Of a stretch of 64,000 nucleotides of DNA, positions 41,251 through 50,352 are shown piece after piece. The notes under the pieces were generated by a model. It saw only the letters and a list, made by a program, of their open reading frames with translations, was not told where the DNA came from and ran no database searches. Source of the stretch: Pseudomonadota bacterium (lineage in GTDB: Bacteria > Pseudomonadota > Alphaproteobacteria > Acetobacterales > Acetobacteraceae); NCBI GenBank assembly GCA_021845595.1, contig JAJZVV010000012.1, positions 47,020 to 111,019 on the forward strand. Direction: 5' to 3'. A program made the position numbers and the translations under genes. Within the stretch, counting starts at the first letter, position 1; every line of letters starts with the position of its first letter.

Positions 41251-41384
41251 GGCTCTCTGACGATCGGGGATGAACGGGCAGCGGTGAACGGGAGCGGCGC
41301 TGCCGCGGCGGAACGGGGCCGCGGCAAGGCGCGGGTTCTACGCAGCCGCCCCCGCCAAGTCAAGCAAGTCCGCGCCGCCTCCGC

Positions 41385-42158
<774 letters not shown>

Positions 42159-42177
42159 GTCGTCTCCTCCTCGGGGT

Positions 42178-43020
42178 TCAGTGCTGCGTGCGCGGACAAT
42201 AGAACGTGCTGCGCCCGGCCTGCACCAGGCGGCGGATGCCGTGGCAGGCGGGCGGTCCGGGGCAGCGCTCGCACGCCTCACCCTCGCGGCCATAGACCTT
42301 CCACTGGTGCTGGAAATAGCCGAGCGCGCCATCCGGCTGGACATAGTCGCGCAGGCTGGAGCCGCCGGCCGCGATCGCCGCTGTCAGCGTCGCGCGCACC
42401 GCCTCCGCGAGCCGGGCCGCCCGCGGCCCGCGGATCGTGCCCGCGAGCCGGCGCGGGCTGATGCCGGCGCGGAACAGCGCCTCGCTGACATAGATGTTGC
42501 CGAGCCCGGCGAGGACGCGCTGGTCGAGCAGGGCGGCCTTGATGGCGGTCCGCTTGCCGGCCAGCGCGGCGGCGAGCTTTGCCGCGGTGAAGGCCGGCGA
42601 AAGCGGCTCCGGCCCCAGCCCGGCGAGCAGCGGGTGCGCGTCCTCGGCCGCGGTCGGGAGGAGATCGAGCAAGCCGAAGCGGCGCGGATCCACGAAGCCG
42701 AGGCGCCAGCCGCCCTCGGCGATGACCACGACGTGTTCATGGCGGGCGGGCGGCTCGGCCGAAGCGGCCTCGCGCAGCACCATCCGCCCTGACATGCCGA
42801 GATGGATCAGCAGGCTCTCCCCGTCCGAGAGCCGCATCAGGATATATTTGCCGCGCCGGCGGAAGCTTTCGATGCGCCGGCCGGCGAGCCGCGTCGCCAG
42901 CCCCTCCGGCAGCGCGCGGCGCAGGTCCGGCCGGCCGACGGTGACGGACTCGATGCGCCGCCCGAGCAGGTGCGCTTCGAGCCCGCGCATCACGGTTTCG
43001 ACCTCGGGGAGTTCCGGCAT
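42178..43020 (-). CDS. mutM: formamidopyrimidine-DNA glycosylase (Fpg)
   Basis: Removes 8-oxoguanine and formamidopyrimidines and cleaves the abasic site. The mature N terminus [14 protein letters not shown], with catalytic Pro and Glu, fixes the ATG at 43020. The [10 protein letters not shown] loop and the H2TH segment [24 protein letters not shown] are present. The zinc finger is unusual: it reads C-E-R-C then PPACHG and ends YCPRTQ, so the fourth Cys of the usual C-x2-C...C-x2-C set is Thr, with an additional Cys/His in the loop that might replace it. Length 280 is normal. Confidence 0.94.
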   Translation of the reverse strand: MPELPEVETVMRGLEAHLLGRRIESVTVGRPDLRRALPEGLATRLAGRRIESFRRRGKYILMRLSDGESLLIHLGMSGRMVLREAASAEPPARHEHVVVIAEGGWRLGFVDPRRFGLLDLLPTAAEDAHPLLAGLGPEPLSPAFTAAKLAAALAGKRTAIKAALLDQRVLAGLGNIYVSEALFRAGISPRRLAGTIRGPRAARLAEAVRATLTAAIAAGGSSLRDYVQPDGALGYFQHQWKVYGREGEACERCPGPPACHGIRRLVQAGRSTFYCPRTQH

Positions 43021-43029
43021 CAGGCCGGG

Positions 43030-43045
43030 CAGGCTATAGAGCCTG
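43030..43045. promoter_or_regulatory. palindrome in the 28-bp mutM-ubiE divergent gap
   Basis: CAGGCT-ATAG-AGCCTG is an inverted repeat centred in the gap between the divergent mutM (43020) and ubiE (43049) start codons, ending 3 bp before the ubiE ATG. With 28 bp between the starts, each gene's promoter must overlap the other's coding region or leader. Confidence 0.5.
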
Positions 43046-43048
43046 ACG

Positions 43049-43816
43049 ATGCAGGACAACGCCGCCCCGAACCGCGCCTCCGAACCGACCGCCGATTTCG
43101 GCTTCCGCGCCGTGCCGCGGGCGGAGAAGAAGCATCTCGTGCGCGCCGTGTTCGAGAGCGTGGCGCCGCGCTACGACCTGATGAACGACCTGATGTCGCT
43201 CGGCATCCACCGGGCCTGGAAGCGGGTGCTGCTGACCGCGCTCGATCCGCGCCCGCGCCGCACGCTGCTCGATCTCGCCGCCGGCACCGGCGACGTCAGC
43301 CTCGCCTGGCTCGAGGCCGGCGGGGGCACGGCGCTGATGACGGACATCAACGCCGCGATGCTCGCCCGCGCGCGCGATCGCGCCATCGAGCGCGGGCTGA
43401 TCGCGCGCGCGCGTGTCGTGGTGGCGGATGCCGAGACGCTGCCGCTGGCCGATGGCGCCGTCGACACCGTCACCATCAGCTTCGGCCTGCGCAACTGCAC
43501 CGACAAGCAGGCCGTGCTCGGCGAGGCGCGGCGCGTGCTGCGCCCCGGCGGGCGGTTCTTCTGCCTGGAATTCTCCCGCGTCGAGGTCGCTGCGCTCGCG
43601 CCGCTCTACGATGCCTGGTCGTTCCAGGTCCTGCCGCGGCTCGGCCGGCTCGTCGCCGGCGACGCCGCGAGCTACCAATATCTCGCCGAGAGCATCCGCA
43701 CCTTTCCCGACCAGGCGACTCTGGCGGCGATGATGGACAGGGCCGGGTTCGCCCGTGTCGCGGTGCGCAATCTCTCGGGTGGCATCGTCGCGCTGCACTC
43801 CGGCTGGCGGCTCTGA
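43049..43816 (+). CDS. ubiE: demethylmenaquinone / 2-polyprenyl-6-methoxy-benzoquinol methyltransferase
   Basis: C-methylation step in ubiquinone (and menaquinone) synthesis; 255 residues, SAM dependent. The motif [36 protein letters not shown] motif [18 protein letters not shown], and the family signature [34 protein letters not shown] are all present. It is followed 2 bp later by coaBC and diverges from mutM across only 28 bp. Confidence 0.96.
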   Translation: MQDNAAPNRASEPTADFGFRAVPRAEKKHLVRAVFESVAPRYDLMNDLMSLGIHRAWKRVLLTALDPRPRRTLLDLAAGTGDVSLAWLEAGGGTALMTDINAAMLARARDRAIERGLIARARVVVADAETLPLADGAVDTVTISFGLRNCTDKQAVLGEARRVLRPGGRFFCLEFSRVEVAALAPLYDAWSFQVLPRLGRLVAGDAASYQYLAESIRTFPDQATLAAMMDRAGFARVAVRNLSGGIVALHSGWRL

Positions 43817-43818
43817 GC

Positions 43819-45021
43819 GTGGCGCTGGCGGGCAAGCGCGTCCTGCTCCTCATCGGCGGCGGCATCGCTGCCTACAAGGCGCTCGAGCTGATCCGGCTGC
43901 TGCGCGCGCAGGAGGTCGCCGTCACCTGCGTGCTGACGCGGGCCGGGACGCAGTTCGTCACCCCGCTGTCGCTGCAGGCGCTGTCGGAGAACCGGGTCTA
44001 CACCGACCTGTTCTCGCTCACCGACGAGAGCGAGATGGGCCATATCCAGCTCTCGCGCGCCGCGGACCTGTTGGTGGTGGCGCCGGCGACGGCTGATCTG
44101 CTGGCGCGCATGGCCGCGGGTCTGGCCGACGATCTCGCCGCCACCGTGCTGCTCGCCACCGATACGCCGGTGCTGGTCGCCCCGGCGATGAATGTGCGCA
44201 TGTGGCAGCATGCGGCGACGCAGGCGAATCTGGCGACGCTGCGCGCGCGCGGCATCGGGGTGGTCGGGCCGGACGAGGGGCCGATGGCCTGCGGCGAGTT
44301 CGGCCCAGGCCGGCTGGCCGAGCCGCCGGCGATCCTCGCCGCCGTCGCCGCGCGGCTGGACGGTGCGAAGCCGCTCGCCGGCCGCCGCGCGCTGGTGACG
44401 AGCGGGCCGACGCACGAGCCGATCGACCCGGTGCGCTATCTCGCCAACCGTTCGAGCGGCCGACAGGGCCACGCCATCGCCGCGGCACTGGCCGAACTCG
44501 GCGCCGCGGTGACGCTGGTCAGCGGCCCGGTCGGCATCGCCGACCCGCCCGGCGTGCGGGTCGAGCGCGTCGAGACCGCGGCGCAGATGCTCGCTGCCTG
44601 CCTCGCTGCCCTGCCCGTGGATGTCGCGGTGATGGCCGCTGCCGTCGCCGACTGGCGCGTGGCCGAACCCGGCGGGCAGAAGCTGAAGAAGATCGAAGGC
44701 GCACCGGCGCCGGCGCTGACGCTGACGCCGAATCCGGACATTCTCGCGCACCTCGCGGGGCTCGCCGCCGGCCGACCACGCCTCGTCATCGGCTTCGCCG
44801 CCGAGACCGAGCACGTGATCGCCCATGCCCAGGCCAAGCGCGCGCGCAAGGGCTGCGACTGGATCGTCGCCAACGACGTTTCACCGGCCACGGGCATCAT
44901 GGGCGGGGCGGAGAACGAGGTGCATCTGGTCAGCGCCGAGACGGTGGAGGATTGGCCGCGCATGACGAAATCCGAGGTGGCGAGCCGGCTGGCTCGGCGA
45001 ATCGCGCAGGCGCTGGCGTGA
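43819..45021 (+). CDS. coaBC: bifunctional phosphopantothenoylcysteine decarboxylase / phosphopantothenate-cysteine ligase
   Basis: Two consecutive steps of coenzyme A synthesis. The flavin-dependent CoaC half (about residues 1-185) has [18 protein letters not shown], the catalytic His in [14 protein letters not shown], the APAMNVRMW motif and the substrate lid [11 protein letters not shown]. The CoaB half follows with [36 protein letters not shown] and the VANDVSP segment. The start is GTG at 43819, 2 bp after the ubiE stop. Its own stop overlaps the dut start (GTGA). Confidence 0.96.
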   Translation: MALAGKRVLLLIGGGIAAYKALELIRLLRAQEVAVTCVLTRAGTQFVTPLSLQALSENRVYTDLFSLTDESEMGHIQLSRAADLLVVAPATADLLARMAAGLADDLAATVLLATDTPVLVAPAMNVRMWQHAATQANLATLRARGIGVVGPDEGPMACGEFGPGRLAEPPAILAAVAARLDGAKPLAGRRALVTSGPTHEPIDPVRYLANRSSGRQGHAIAAALAELGAAVTLVSGPVGIADPPGVRVERVETAAQMLAACLAALPVDVAVMAAAVADWRVAEPGGQKLKKIEGAPAPALTLTPNPDILAHLAGLAAGRPRLVIGFAAETEHVIAHAQAKRARKGCDWIVANDVSPATGIMGGAENEVHLVSAETVEDWPRMTKSEVASRLARRIAQALA

Positions 45022-45524
45022 GCGCGGAGATCCGCGTCCGCCGCCTGCCGCACGGCGAGGGGCTGCCGCTGCCGTCCTACGCCACGCCAGGCGCGGCGGG
45101 AATGGACCTGCTCGCGGCGGTGGAGATGCCGATGCGGCTCGCCCCCGGCGAGCGGGCGCTGGTGCCGACCGGGCTGGAGCTGGCCCTGCCGCCCGGCCAC
45201 GAGCTGCAGATCCGCCCCCGCTCCGGGCTCGCGCTTCGCCACGGGCTCGTGCTGCCGAACAGCCCCGGCACCATCGACGAGGATTACCGCGGCGAACTCA
45301 AGATGATCGTGCTGAACCTCGGCGAGGCGGCCTTCGAGATCAGCCGCGGCATGCGCATCGCCCAGGCGGTCCTGGCCCCGGTGGCTCGCGCCGTCTGGCG
45401 CGAGGTCGCCGCGCTGGAAGAGACCACCCGTGCCGCCGGCGGCTTCGGCAGCACGGGGATTGGTCCGCGCTCAGAACGGGATGCGCGCGGTCATGATCCA
45501 GGCGTGGTTGTAGAGCGGGGTTAG
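45018..45524 (+). CDS. dut: dUTP diphosphatase
   Basis: Trimeric dUTPase that keeps uracil out of DNA; 168 residues. Conserved motifs 1-5 are visible: [55 protein letters not shown] and [10 protein letters not shown]. Start GTG at 45018 overlaps the coaBC stop. The C terminus runs about 20 residues past motif 5 ([11 protein letters not shown]...) and overlaps the 3' end of the convergent gene at 45471. The ubiE-coaBC-dut set is typical of alphaproteobacteria. Confidence 0.95.
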   Translation: MSAEIRVRRLPHGEGLPLPSYATPGAAGMDLLAAVEMPMRLAPGERALVPTGLELALPPGHELQIRPRSGLALRHGLVLPNSPGTIDEDYRGELKMIVLNLGEAAFEISRGMRIAQAVLAPVARAVWREVAALEETTRAAGGFGSTGIGPRSERDARGHDPGVVVERG

Positions 45525-46463
45525 CGCCGGCTCATAGGTCTGCTTCGTCAGCGCGGTCTGGTAGCCGACACCGATATTGACCTTGAAGCGCCAGAACAGC
45601 GGGAAACGACCGAAAATCACGCCGGGCATCGCGAACAGCTGATTCTTGCCGCCGCGCTGATTGCCGTCGAGCCAAAGCGTGTCGTTGAACTCGAATTCCG
45701 GCCAGATGTACTGCAGGAAATGGTATTGCAGAGTGACGTTCGTAACCAACTGCTTACCGACGACGGCCGCATTATTGATCGGGTAGGCGAGGCCCATCGT
45801 CGCCTGGAAGTCGAAATCGCCCCAGCCCATGCCGCCGGCGATGGTCGGGGTGACGTAATACGCGTTGGTCGAAAACGGCTTGATGCCGGCCGGCGCCTGG
45901 CCCGAGAGGAAGAAGGTCAGGATATAATTGCCGTTTTCCTCGTTCGCGGTGAGCAGGCGCTGCTTATAGAGGAAGAATGGCCAGTCGCCGAAGCCCTCGA
46001 CCGTCTTATGACCCAGGACAGTGCTCTGGATATAAGGCGGGTACTGGAGGATGAATTCGACGGTTTCGAACGGAATCAACTCCAGTCCCTTGCCGGCATC
46101 GTAATTGACGATCCCGGCGCCTTTGGCATTGGTCTGCCAGTACTGGTCCCACCGCAACTCTTCTTCGAGGCGCGGGGTGACGGTCACGATCGGCGTCATC
46201 CAGTGCGGCTGCTCGCCCTGGGCCTTGTCGACGCGGTTGAACCAATTGGCGAAATACTGATGGATCGGCGAGCCTGGACCCTCGTCAGGATTGCTCGTGC
46301 CGGTCGCGGCTTGGGCGCCGGCATCGGCGAGCATCGTCGTCGTGTCCGGCAGATTGACCTGGGTTGCGGAATCATCGGCCCGCGCAGGGGCAGCGAACAG
46401 AGCGGCGGCAACAACAAGGAGGGCTGCGCCGGCCGAAGCCAGCGGAGCAGTGTGATGGGTCAT
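45471..46463 (-). CDS. predicted outer-membrane beta-barrel protein
   Basis: A 330-residue exported protein: signal peptide (cleavage near APARADD), then alternating aromatic strands ([78 protein letters not shown]) and a C-terminal Phe (TARIPF), a beta-barrel signature. It resembles the meta-pathway phenol-degradation-like (PF13557) outer-membrane family by pattern, but no substrate can be named. Its 3' end overlaps dut by 54 bp. Codon use looks somewhat less GC-rich than in neighbouring genes. A long AT-rich upstream region follows. Confidence 0.68.
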   Translation of the reverse strand: MTHHTAPLASAGAALLVVAAALFAAPARADDSATQVNLPDTTTMLADAGAQAATGTSNPDEGPGSPIHQYFANWFNRVDKAQGEQPHWMTPIVTVTPRLEEELRWDQYWQTNAKGAGIVNYDAGKGLELIPFETVEFILQYPPYIQSTVLGHKTVEGFGDWPFFLYKQRLLTANEENGNYILTFFLSGQAPAGIKPFSTNAYYVTPTIAGGMGWGDFDFQATMGLAYPINNAAVVGKQLVTNVTLQYHFLQYIWPEFEFNDTLWLDGNQRGGKNQLFAMPGVIFGRFPLFWRFKVNIGVGYQTALTKQTYEPALTPLYNHAWIMTARIPF

Positions 46464-46875
46464 GAGGTCCTCTTCCCAGGCAGGCCGGAACGGCCGTGGT
46501 TATTTGCGCAGATATATAACGGACCGCGCGCTATGCGCAACAGGACATAGAGCTTGCGCGCCAAGGGGTGGCGTGGCGGCTGCGCGCGGAACACGATCGG
46601 GCCCGTCGCCCGCGGGGACATACGCGCATCGCTATGCGAGCGAGCGATCGGAATTTCATCGCATTGATCGCAATGTGTCAAAATAATATCAAACTCTCTC
46701 GAAACAAACTATGTGCTAAAACACTTGCCGCGGCCGGCTGTCGATTCTAGAACTCGCGCTCGGAGATCGCTTCGAGGGCTATCGAACTGGCCGAGCTTGG
46801 CATGACCCGGCGTTTTCTCGCGGCGCCCAGTTTCTGCGCGCGCCGTCCTGTTCGGCACCGATCGGAGATTTCGCC
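46464..46875. other. 412-bp divergent intergenic region, AT-rich
   Basis: No gene is supported between the outer-membrane gene (minus) and the NCELG gene (plus). The segment around 46640-46730 is much more AT-rich than the surroundings. A plausible plus-strand promoter is TTGATC (46664-46669), 17 bp, TATCAA (46687-46692), which would leave a leader of about 175 nt. No strong hairpin was found. Confidence 0.5.
46664..46692 (+). promoter_or_regulatory. candidate sigma70-type promoter for the FkbH/ACP cassette
   Basis: TTGATC and TATCAA at 17-bp spacing lie in the AT-rich gap upstream of the cassette. Four of six -10 bases match consensus, so this is only a moderate candidate. Confidence 0.4.
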
Positions 46876-48078
46876 ATGAAAACGATGGCCCTGGTCCACG
46901 AGCGGGCCGCTGTCGGCGTATCTTCGGCGCCAACCTTGGTCCAGGCGATCGATTTCGGTCACGGCGGCAACAGCGCCTCGGCCGTCGGCGAGGGCTGGTC
47001 CCACACCGAGGCGGAGCGAACCTGGTCGATCGGCCCGCGCAGTACGCTGCTCCTCGAACCGATCGACGCGCCGATGCAGGCATTGCTGGAAATCGACGTG
47101 CTACCCCTCATCGTTGAGGGCGTGCTCGATGCGCAGCGCCTGGAGATCGAGATCGGCGGCGCCGTCGTGGCGTCGCTGCGCGTCGGCAGCCGGGCCGTGC
47201 TCGGGTTCGAGGTCGCGCTGCCGGCCACCGGCGGGCGGCCGCTGCGCATCACCTTCCGCCATCCCGATGCCGCCAGCCCGCTCGACCTGCATGGGGTTCC
47301 AGACCGCCGCAGGCTCGCGTTGTTTTTCCGCAGCCTGCGCCTCTGGCGGCTGGTCGAGGGGAACGCCGCCGGAGTTGCCCCGTCCGCGCCGGCCCCCCTT
47401 TCCCGCCTGACGGCGGCGAGCGATGCCGATCTCATGCTCTCGCTCGAGAGCATCGGCTATAACTGCGAGCTTGGCTCGGTCCAGCGCGCCTTCGCGGCCG
47501 AGCCGCTGGGCCTCTTCCGCTTCGCCACCACCCCGATCGAAAGCCTGATCGCGCTGCTCGACGACGGCCTCGCGCGCATCGGCGACCCCGCCTGCATGCG
47601 CGTGCGCGTCAACGAGGCCGATGAATACCTCGTCGAGGACACCGCCTACGGCACCTCCTACCACACCTGGATCAAGCGCCCGGCGATGACCGAGGCGGAC
47701 CTGATGCGCCGCGAGGTCGGGCGTCTGCGCTTCCTGCGCCGCAAGCTGCTCGCGGATCTGGAGGAGGGCGAAAAGCTCTTCGTCTTCAAGTGGCAGCCGG
47801 ACGATCGGCTGAAGCACGAGGACACGGTCGACGAATCGCAGATCAGGCGCCTCGGCCGCGGCCTGCAGCGCTATGGGGCGAACACGCTGCTCTGGGTTGC
47901 CCCGCATGAGCGGTTTCGGCCCAGCGGCCTGGTCGAGGCGATCGGCGAGCACCTGATCAAGGCCTACAGCCTGCCCTTTTTCCCGAGCGAATGGGATCAG
48001 CCGGCCTGTCTCGACACCTGGCGCACCATCGTCAGGCAGGCGGTTCCGCTCTGGCAGGCGAGACTCCGCGCTGCCTGA
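46876..48078 (+). CDS. unknown protein: beta-sandwich-like N-terminal part plus NCELG-motif domain
   Basis: A 400-residue protein without a characterised homologue that I can name. Residues about 20-160 look like an all-beta module (repeating strands LLLEPID, LLEIDVLPLIVEG, LEIEIGGAVVASLRV, RPLRITFRHPD). The second half (about 185-400) has SLESIGYNCELGSVQRAFAAEPLGLFRFATTPI, a motif that recurs in uncharacterised proteins near polysaccharide loci, then YHTWIKRP and LFVFKWQPDD. The single Cys, the His and Asp residues could make a thiol catalytic site, but this is inference. Start MKTMALVHE at 46876. It precedes the FkbH-like gene by 68 bp. Confidence 0.6.
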   Translation: MKTMALVHERAAVGVSSAPTLVQAIDFGHGGNSASAVGEGWSHTEAERTWSIGPRSTLLLEPIDAPMQALLEIDVLPLIVEGVLDAQRLEIEIGGAVVASLRVGSRAVLGFEVALPATGGRPLRITFRHPDAASPLDLHGVPDRRRLALFFRSLRLWRLVEGNAAGVAPSAPAPLSRLTAASDADLMLSLESIGYNCELGSVQRAFAAEPLGLFRFATTPIESLIALLDDGLARIGDPACMRVRVNEADEYLVEDTAYGTSYHTWIKRPAMTEADLMRREVGRLRFLRRKLLADLEEGEKLFVFKWQPDDRLKHEDTVDESQIRRLGRGLQRYGANTLLWVAPHERFRPSGLVEAIGEHLIKAYSLPFFPSEWDQPACLDTWRTIVRQAVPLWQARLRAA

Positions 48079-48146
48079 CAATGGCACCGCGGACCGACAT
48101 CGGTTATGCTGCACCGCACATACGAATCGAACCTCAGGGGGCGATG

Positions 48147-50039
48147 ATGGGCAGACCGCAGATGGCATGGCTCCAGCGCGACCCTGCCTGGGCCGCCCGG
48201 ATGAAGGCGGCGGAGCAGGACGAGGGCGTCGGCTGGTCCACGCTCGTGGGCCTCGCCGATGCCGATCTCGACCTGCTGCAGACCGAGCGGCTCGACCGGC
48301 TGCTCCGGCGCCGTTTTCCTGAGCCGCCGGAGGGGCTCGCCACCCGGCCGGTGCGCCTGGCGCTGCTCGGCTCCTCGACGACGACCCATCTCCAGCCCGG
48401 CATCCGCACCGGCGCGCTGCGCCGCGGCCTGTTCGTCACCACCTTTGAGCCGGATTACGGTCAGTTCCAGCAGGAGCTGCTCGATCCCGCCTCGGCGCTG
48501 CACCGGTTCCGGCCGGATGTGGTGCTGTTCGCCTTCGATGCTCGCCATCTCGCCGGCGGGTTGGACGCCGCCGCCGGCGAAGCGGAGGCGGAAGCGGCGC
48601 TGGAGGCGGCGCTGGCGCGGCTCGCGGGGCTGTGGCGCCTGGCCCGGGAGCGCTTGGGCGCTGCCGTGGTGCAGCAGACGGGGCTGCCGGTGCTGGCGCC
48701 CTTGCTCGGCAGCAACGAGCACGCGCTCCCCGGCTCAGCGCTGGCCCTGTTGACCCGTCTCAATGACGGAATGCGCCGGGCGGCCGCCGCCGAGGGCGTG
48801 GCGCTGCTCGCGGTGGACACCCAGGCCGCGCGCGACGGCATCGGCGCCTGGCACGATCCGGTCCTGTGGCATCGCGGCAAGCAGGAGATCAGCCCGGCCG
48901 CAGCCCCGCTCTACGGCGACCTGCTCGCGCGCCTGCTCGCGGCGCTGCAGGGCCGGTCGGCGAAGTGCCTCGTGCTCGATCTCGACAATACGCTCTGGGG
49001 CGGCGTCATCGGCGATGACGGCGTCGAAGGCATCGCGCTCGGCCAGGGCAGCGCGCTCGGCGAGGCGTTCGTCGCCTTCCAGGACTATGCCCGCAGCCTC
49101 GCCCGGCGCGGCGTGATCCTGGCGGTGTGCTCGAAGAACGACGAGGCCAACGCCCGCGCGCCGTTCGAGCGCCATCCGGAGATGCGCCTGGCACTGTCGG
49201 ACATCGCCAGCTTCGTCGCCAACTGGAACGACAAGCCGGCCAACATCCGCGCCATCGCGCAGGAGCTGAACATCGGGCTCGATTCCCTTGTTTTTGTGGA
49301 TGACAACCCGTTCGAGCGGGCGCTGGTGCGGCGCGAATTGCCGATGGTGGCGGTGCCCGAACTGCCCGACGAGCCGGCGCTCTACGCCGACTGCGTCGCC
49401 GCTGCCGGCTATTTCGAGGCCATCGCCGTCACCGCCGAGGATCGCGCGCGCGGGGCGCAGTATCAGGCCAACCGCGAGCGCGCCGCCCTCGCCGGGGCCG
49501 CGACGGATCTCGAATCCTACCTGCGCAGCCTGGAAATGCGCCTGCTGTGGCGCCGGTTCGACCGCATCGGCCTGGCGCGCATCGTCCAGCTCATCAACAA
49601 GACCAACCAGTTCAACCTCACGACCCGGCGCTACGACGAAGCGGAAGTGGTGCGGGTGATGGAGGATCCGCGCGCCTTCGGGCTGCAGCTGCGCCTGCTC
49701 GACCGGTTTGGCGACAACGGCATCATCGCCATCGTCATCGGCCGCCTTGCCGAGGACGGCGATCTCGTCATCGACACCTGGCTGATGTCCTGCCGCGTGC
49801 TCGGCCGCCAGGTGGAGGAGGCGACGCTCGATCTCGTCGCCGCCGAGGCGCGCCGGCTCGGCGCCGCGCGCCTGGTCGGCGAATACCGCCCGACCGAGCG
49901 CAACGCGATGGTGGCGGGGCATTACGAGAAGCTCGGCTTCACCCCGATCGCGGTCGATCCCGGCGGGGCTGCCCGCTATGCTCTCGACCTCGCGGCCATC
50001 GCGCCGCGCACCAGCTGCATGACCATCGCCGAGGGATGA
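48147..50039 (+). CDS. FkbH-like HAD-IIIC family enzyme
   Basis: A 630-residue enzyme. An N-terminal SGNH-like segment (about 65-240, LALLGSSTTTHLQPGI) is followed by the HAD-IIIC phosphatase core with nucleophile motif LVLDLDNTLWGGVIGDDG and VFVDDNPFERALVRRELP, then a C-terminal acyltransferase-like region (NKTNQFNLTTRRYDEAEVVRVM, VEEATLDLVAAEARRLGAARLVGEY). FkbH enzymes dephosphorylate 1,3-bisphosphoglycerate and load a glyceryl unit on a carrier protein. The adjacent ACP gene, 3 bp downstream, fits that role. ATG at 48147 (SD AGGGGG, 5-6 nt) is slightly preferred over 48144. Confidence 0.88.
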   Translation: MGRPQMAWLQRDPAWAARMKAAEQDEGVGWSTLVGLADADLDLLQTERLDRLLRRRFPEPPEGLATRPVRLALLGSSTTTHLQPGIRTGALRRGLFVTTFEPDYGQFQQELLDPASALHRFRPDVVLFAFDARHLAGGLDAAAGEAEAEAALEAALARLAGLWRLARERLGAAVVQQTGLPVLAPLLGSNEHALPGSALALLTRLNDGMRRAAAAEGVALLAVDTQAARDGIGAWHDPVLWHRGKQEISPAAAPLYGDLLARLLAALQGRSAKCLVLDLDNTLWGGVIGDDGVEGIALGQGSALGEAFVAFQDYARSLARRGVILAVCSKNDEANARAPFERHPEMRLALSDIASFVANWNDKPANIRAIAQELNIGLDSLVFVDDNPFERALVRRELPMVAVPELPDEPALYADCVAAAGYFEAIAVTAEDRARGAQYQANRERAALAGAATDLESYLRSLEMRLLWRRFDRIGLARIVQLINKTNQFNLTTRRYDEAEVVRVMEDPRAFGLQLRLLDRFGDNGIIAIVIGRLAEDGDLVIDTWLMSCRVLGRQVEEATLDLVAAEARRLGAARLVGEYRPTERNAMVAGHYEKLGFTPIAVDPGGAARYALDLAAIAPRTSCMTIAEG

Positions 50040-50042
50040 CCG

Positions 50043-50291
50043 ATGACGGAGACTGAAATTCTTGCCGAACTCACCGACGTCCTGCGCGAGGCCTTCGGCG
50101 ATGATGCGCTGACGGTGACGCCGGAGACCACCGCCAAGGACGTGCCGGGGTGGGATTCGATCCGCATGGTCTCGATCCTGATCGCGGTCGAGGACCGGTT
50201 CGGCATCAAGACCCGCTCGCGCGAGATCGACCGGCTGCGCTCGGTCGGCGATTTCGTCGCCCTGATCCGCGCCAAGCAGGAAGCGGCCTGA
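50043..50291 (+). CDS. stand-alone acyl carrier protein
   Basis: An 82-residue phosphopantetheine carrier. The prosthetic-group Ser is in GWDSIRMVSIL, in the usual position at the start of helix II, and the sequence is moderately acidic (ETEILAELTDVLREAF). It is not the fatty-acid AcpP, which sits with fabF elsewhere in bacteria. It starts 3 bp after the FkbH-like stop codon, so it is almost certainly the carrier for that enzyme. No polyketide or peptide synthetase gene lies nearby. Confidence 0.88.
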   Translation: MTETEILAELTDVLREAFGDDALTVTPETTAKDVPGWDSIRMVSILIAVEDRFGIKTRSREIDRLRSVGDFVALIRAKQEAA

Positions 50292-50352
50292 CGCGTGCGG
50301 GCCCGATCCGCGCCGACCTGGCGCAGGGCGATGTGACGCACGAACGGCGGCC

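Noticed and set aside
46664..46692. FNR/CRP-type site around TTGATCGCAATGTGTCAA
   Set aside because: The half-site spacing is 10 bp rather than the 4-6 bp expected for FNR or CRP, so it is treated only as a possible promoter.
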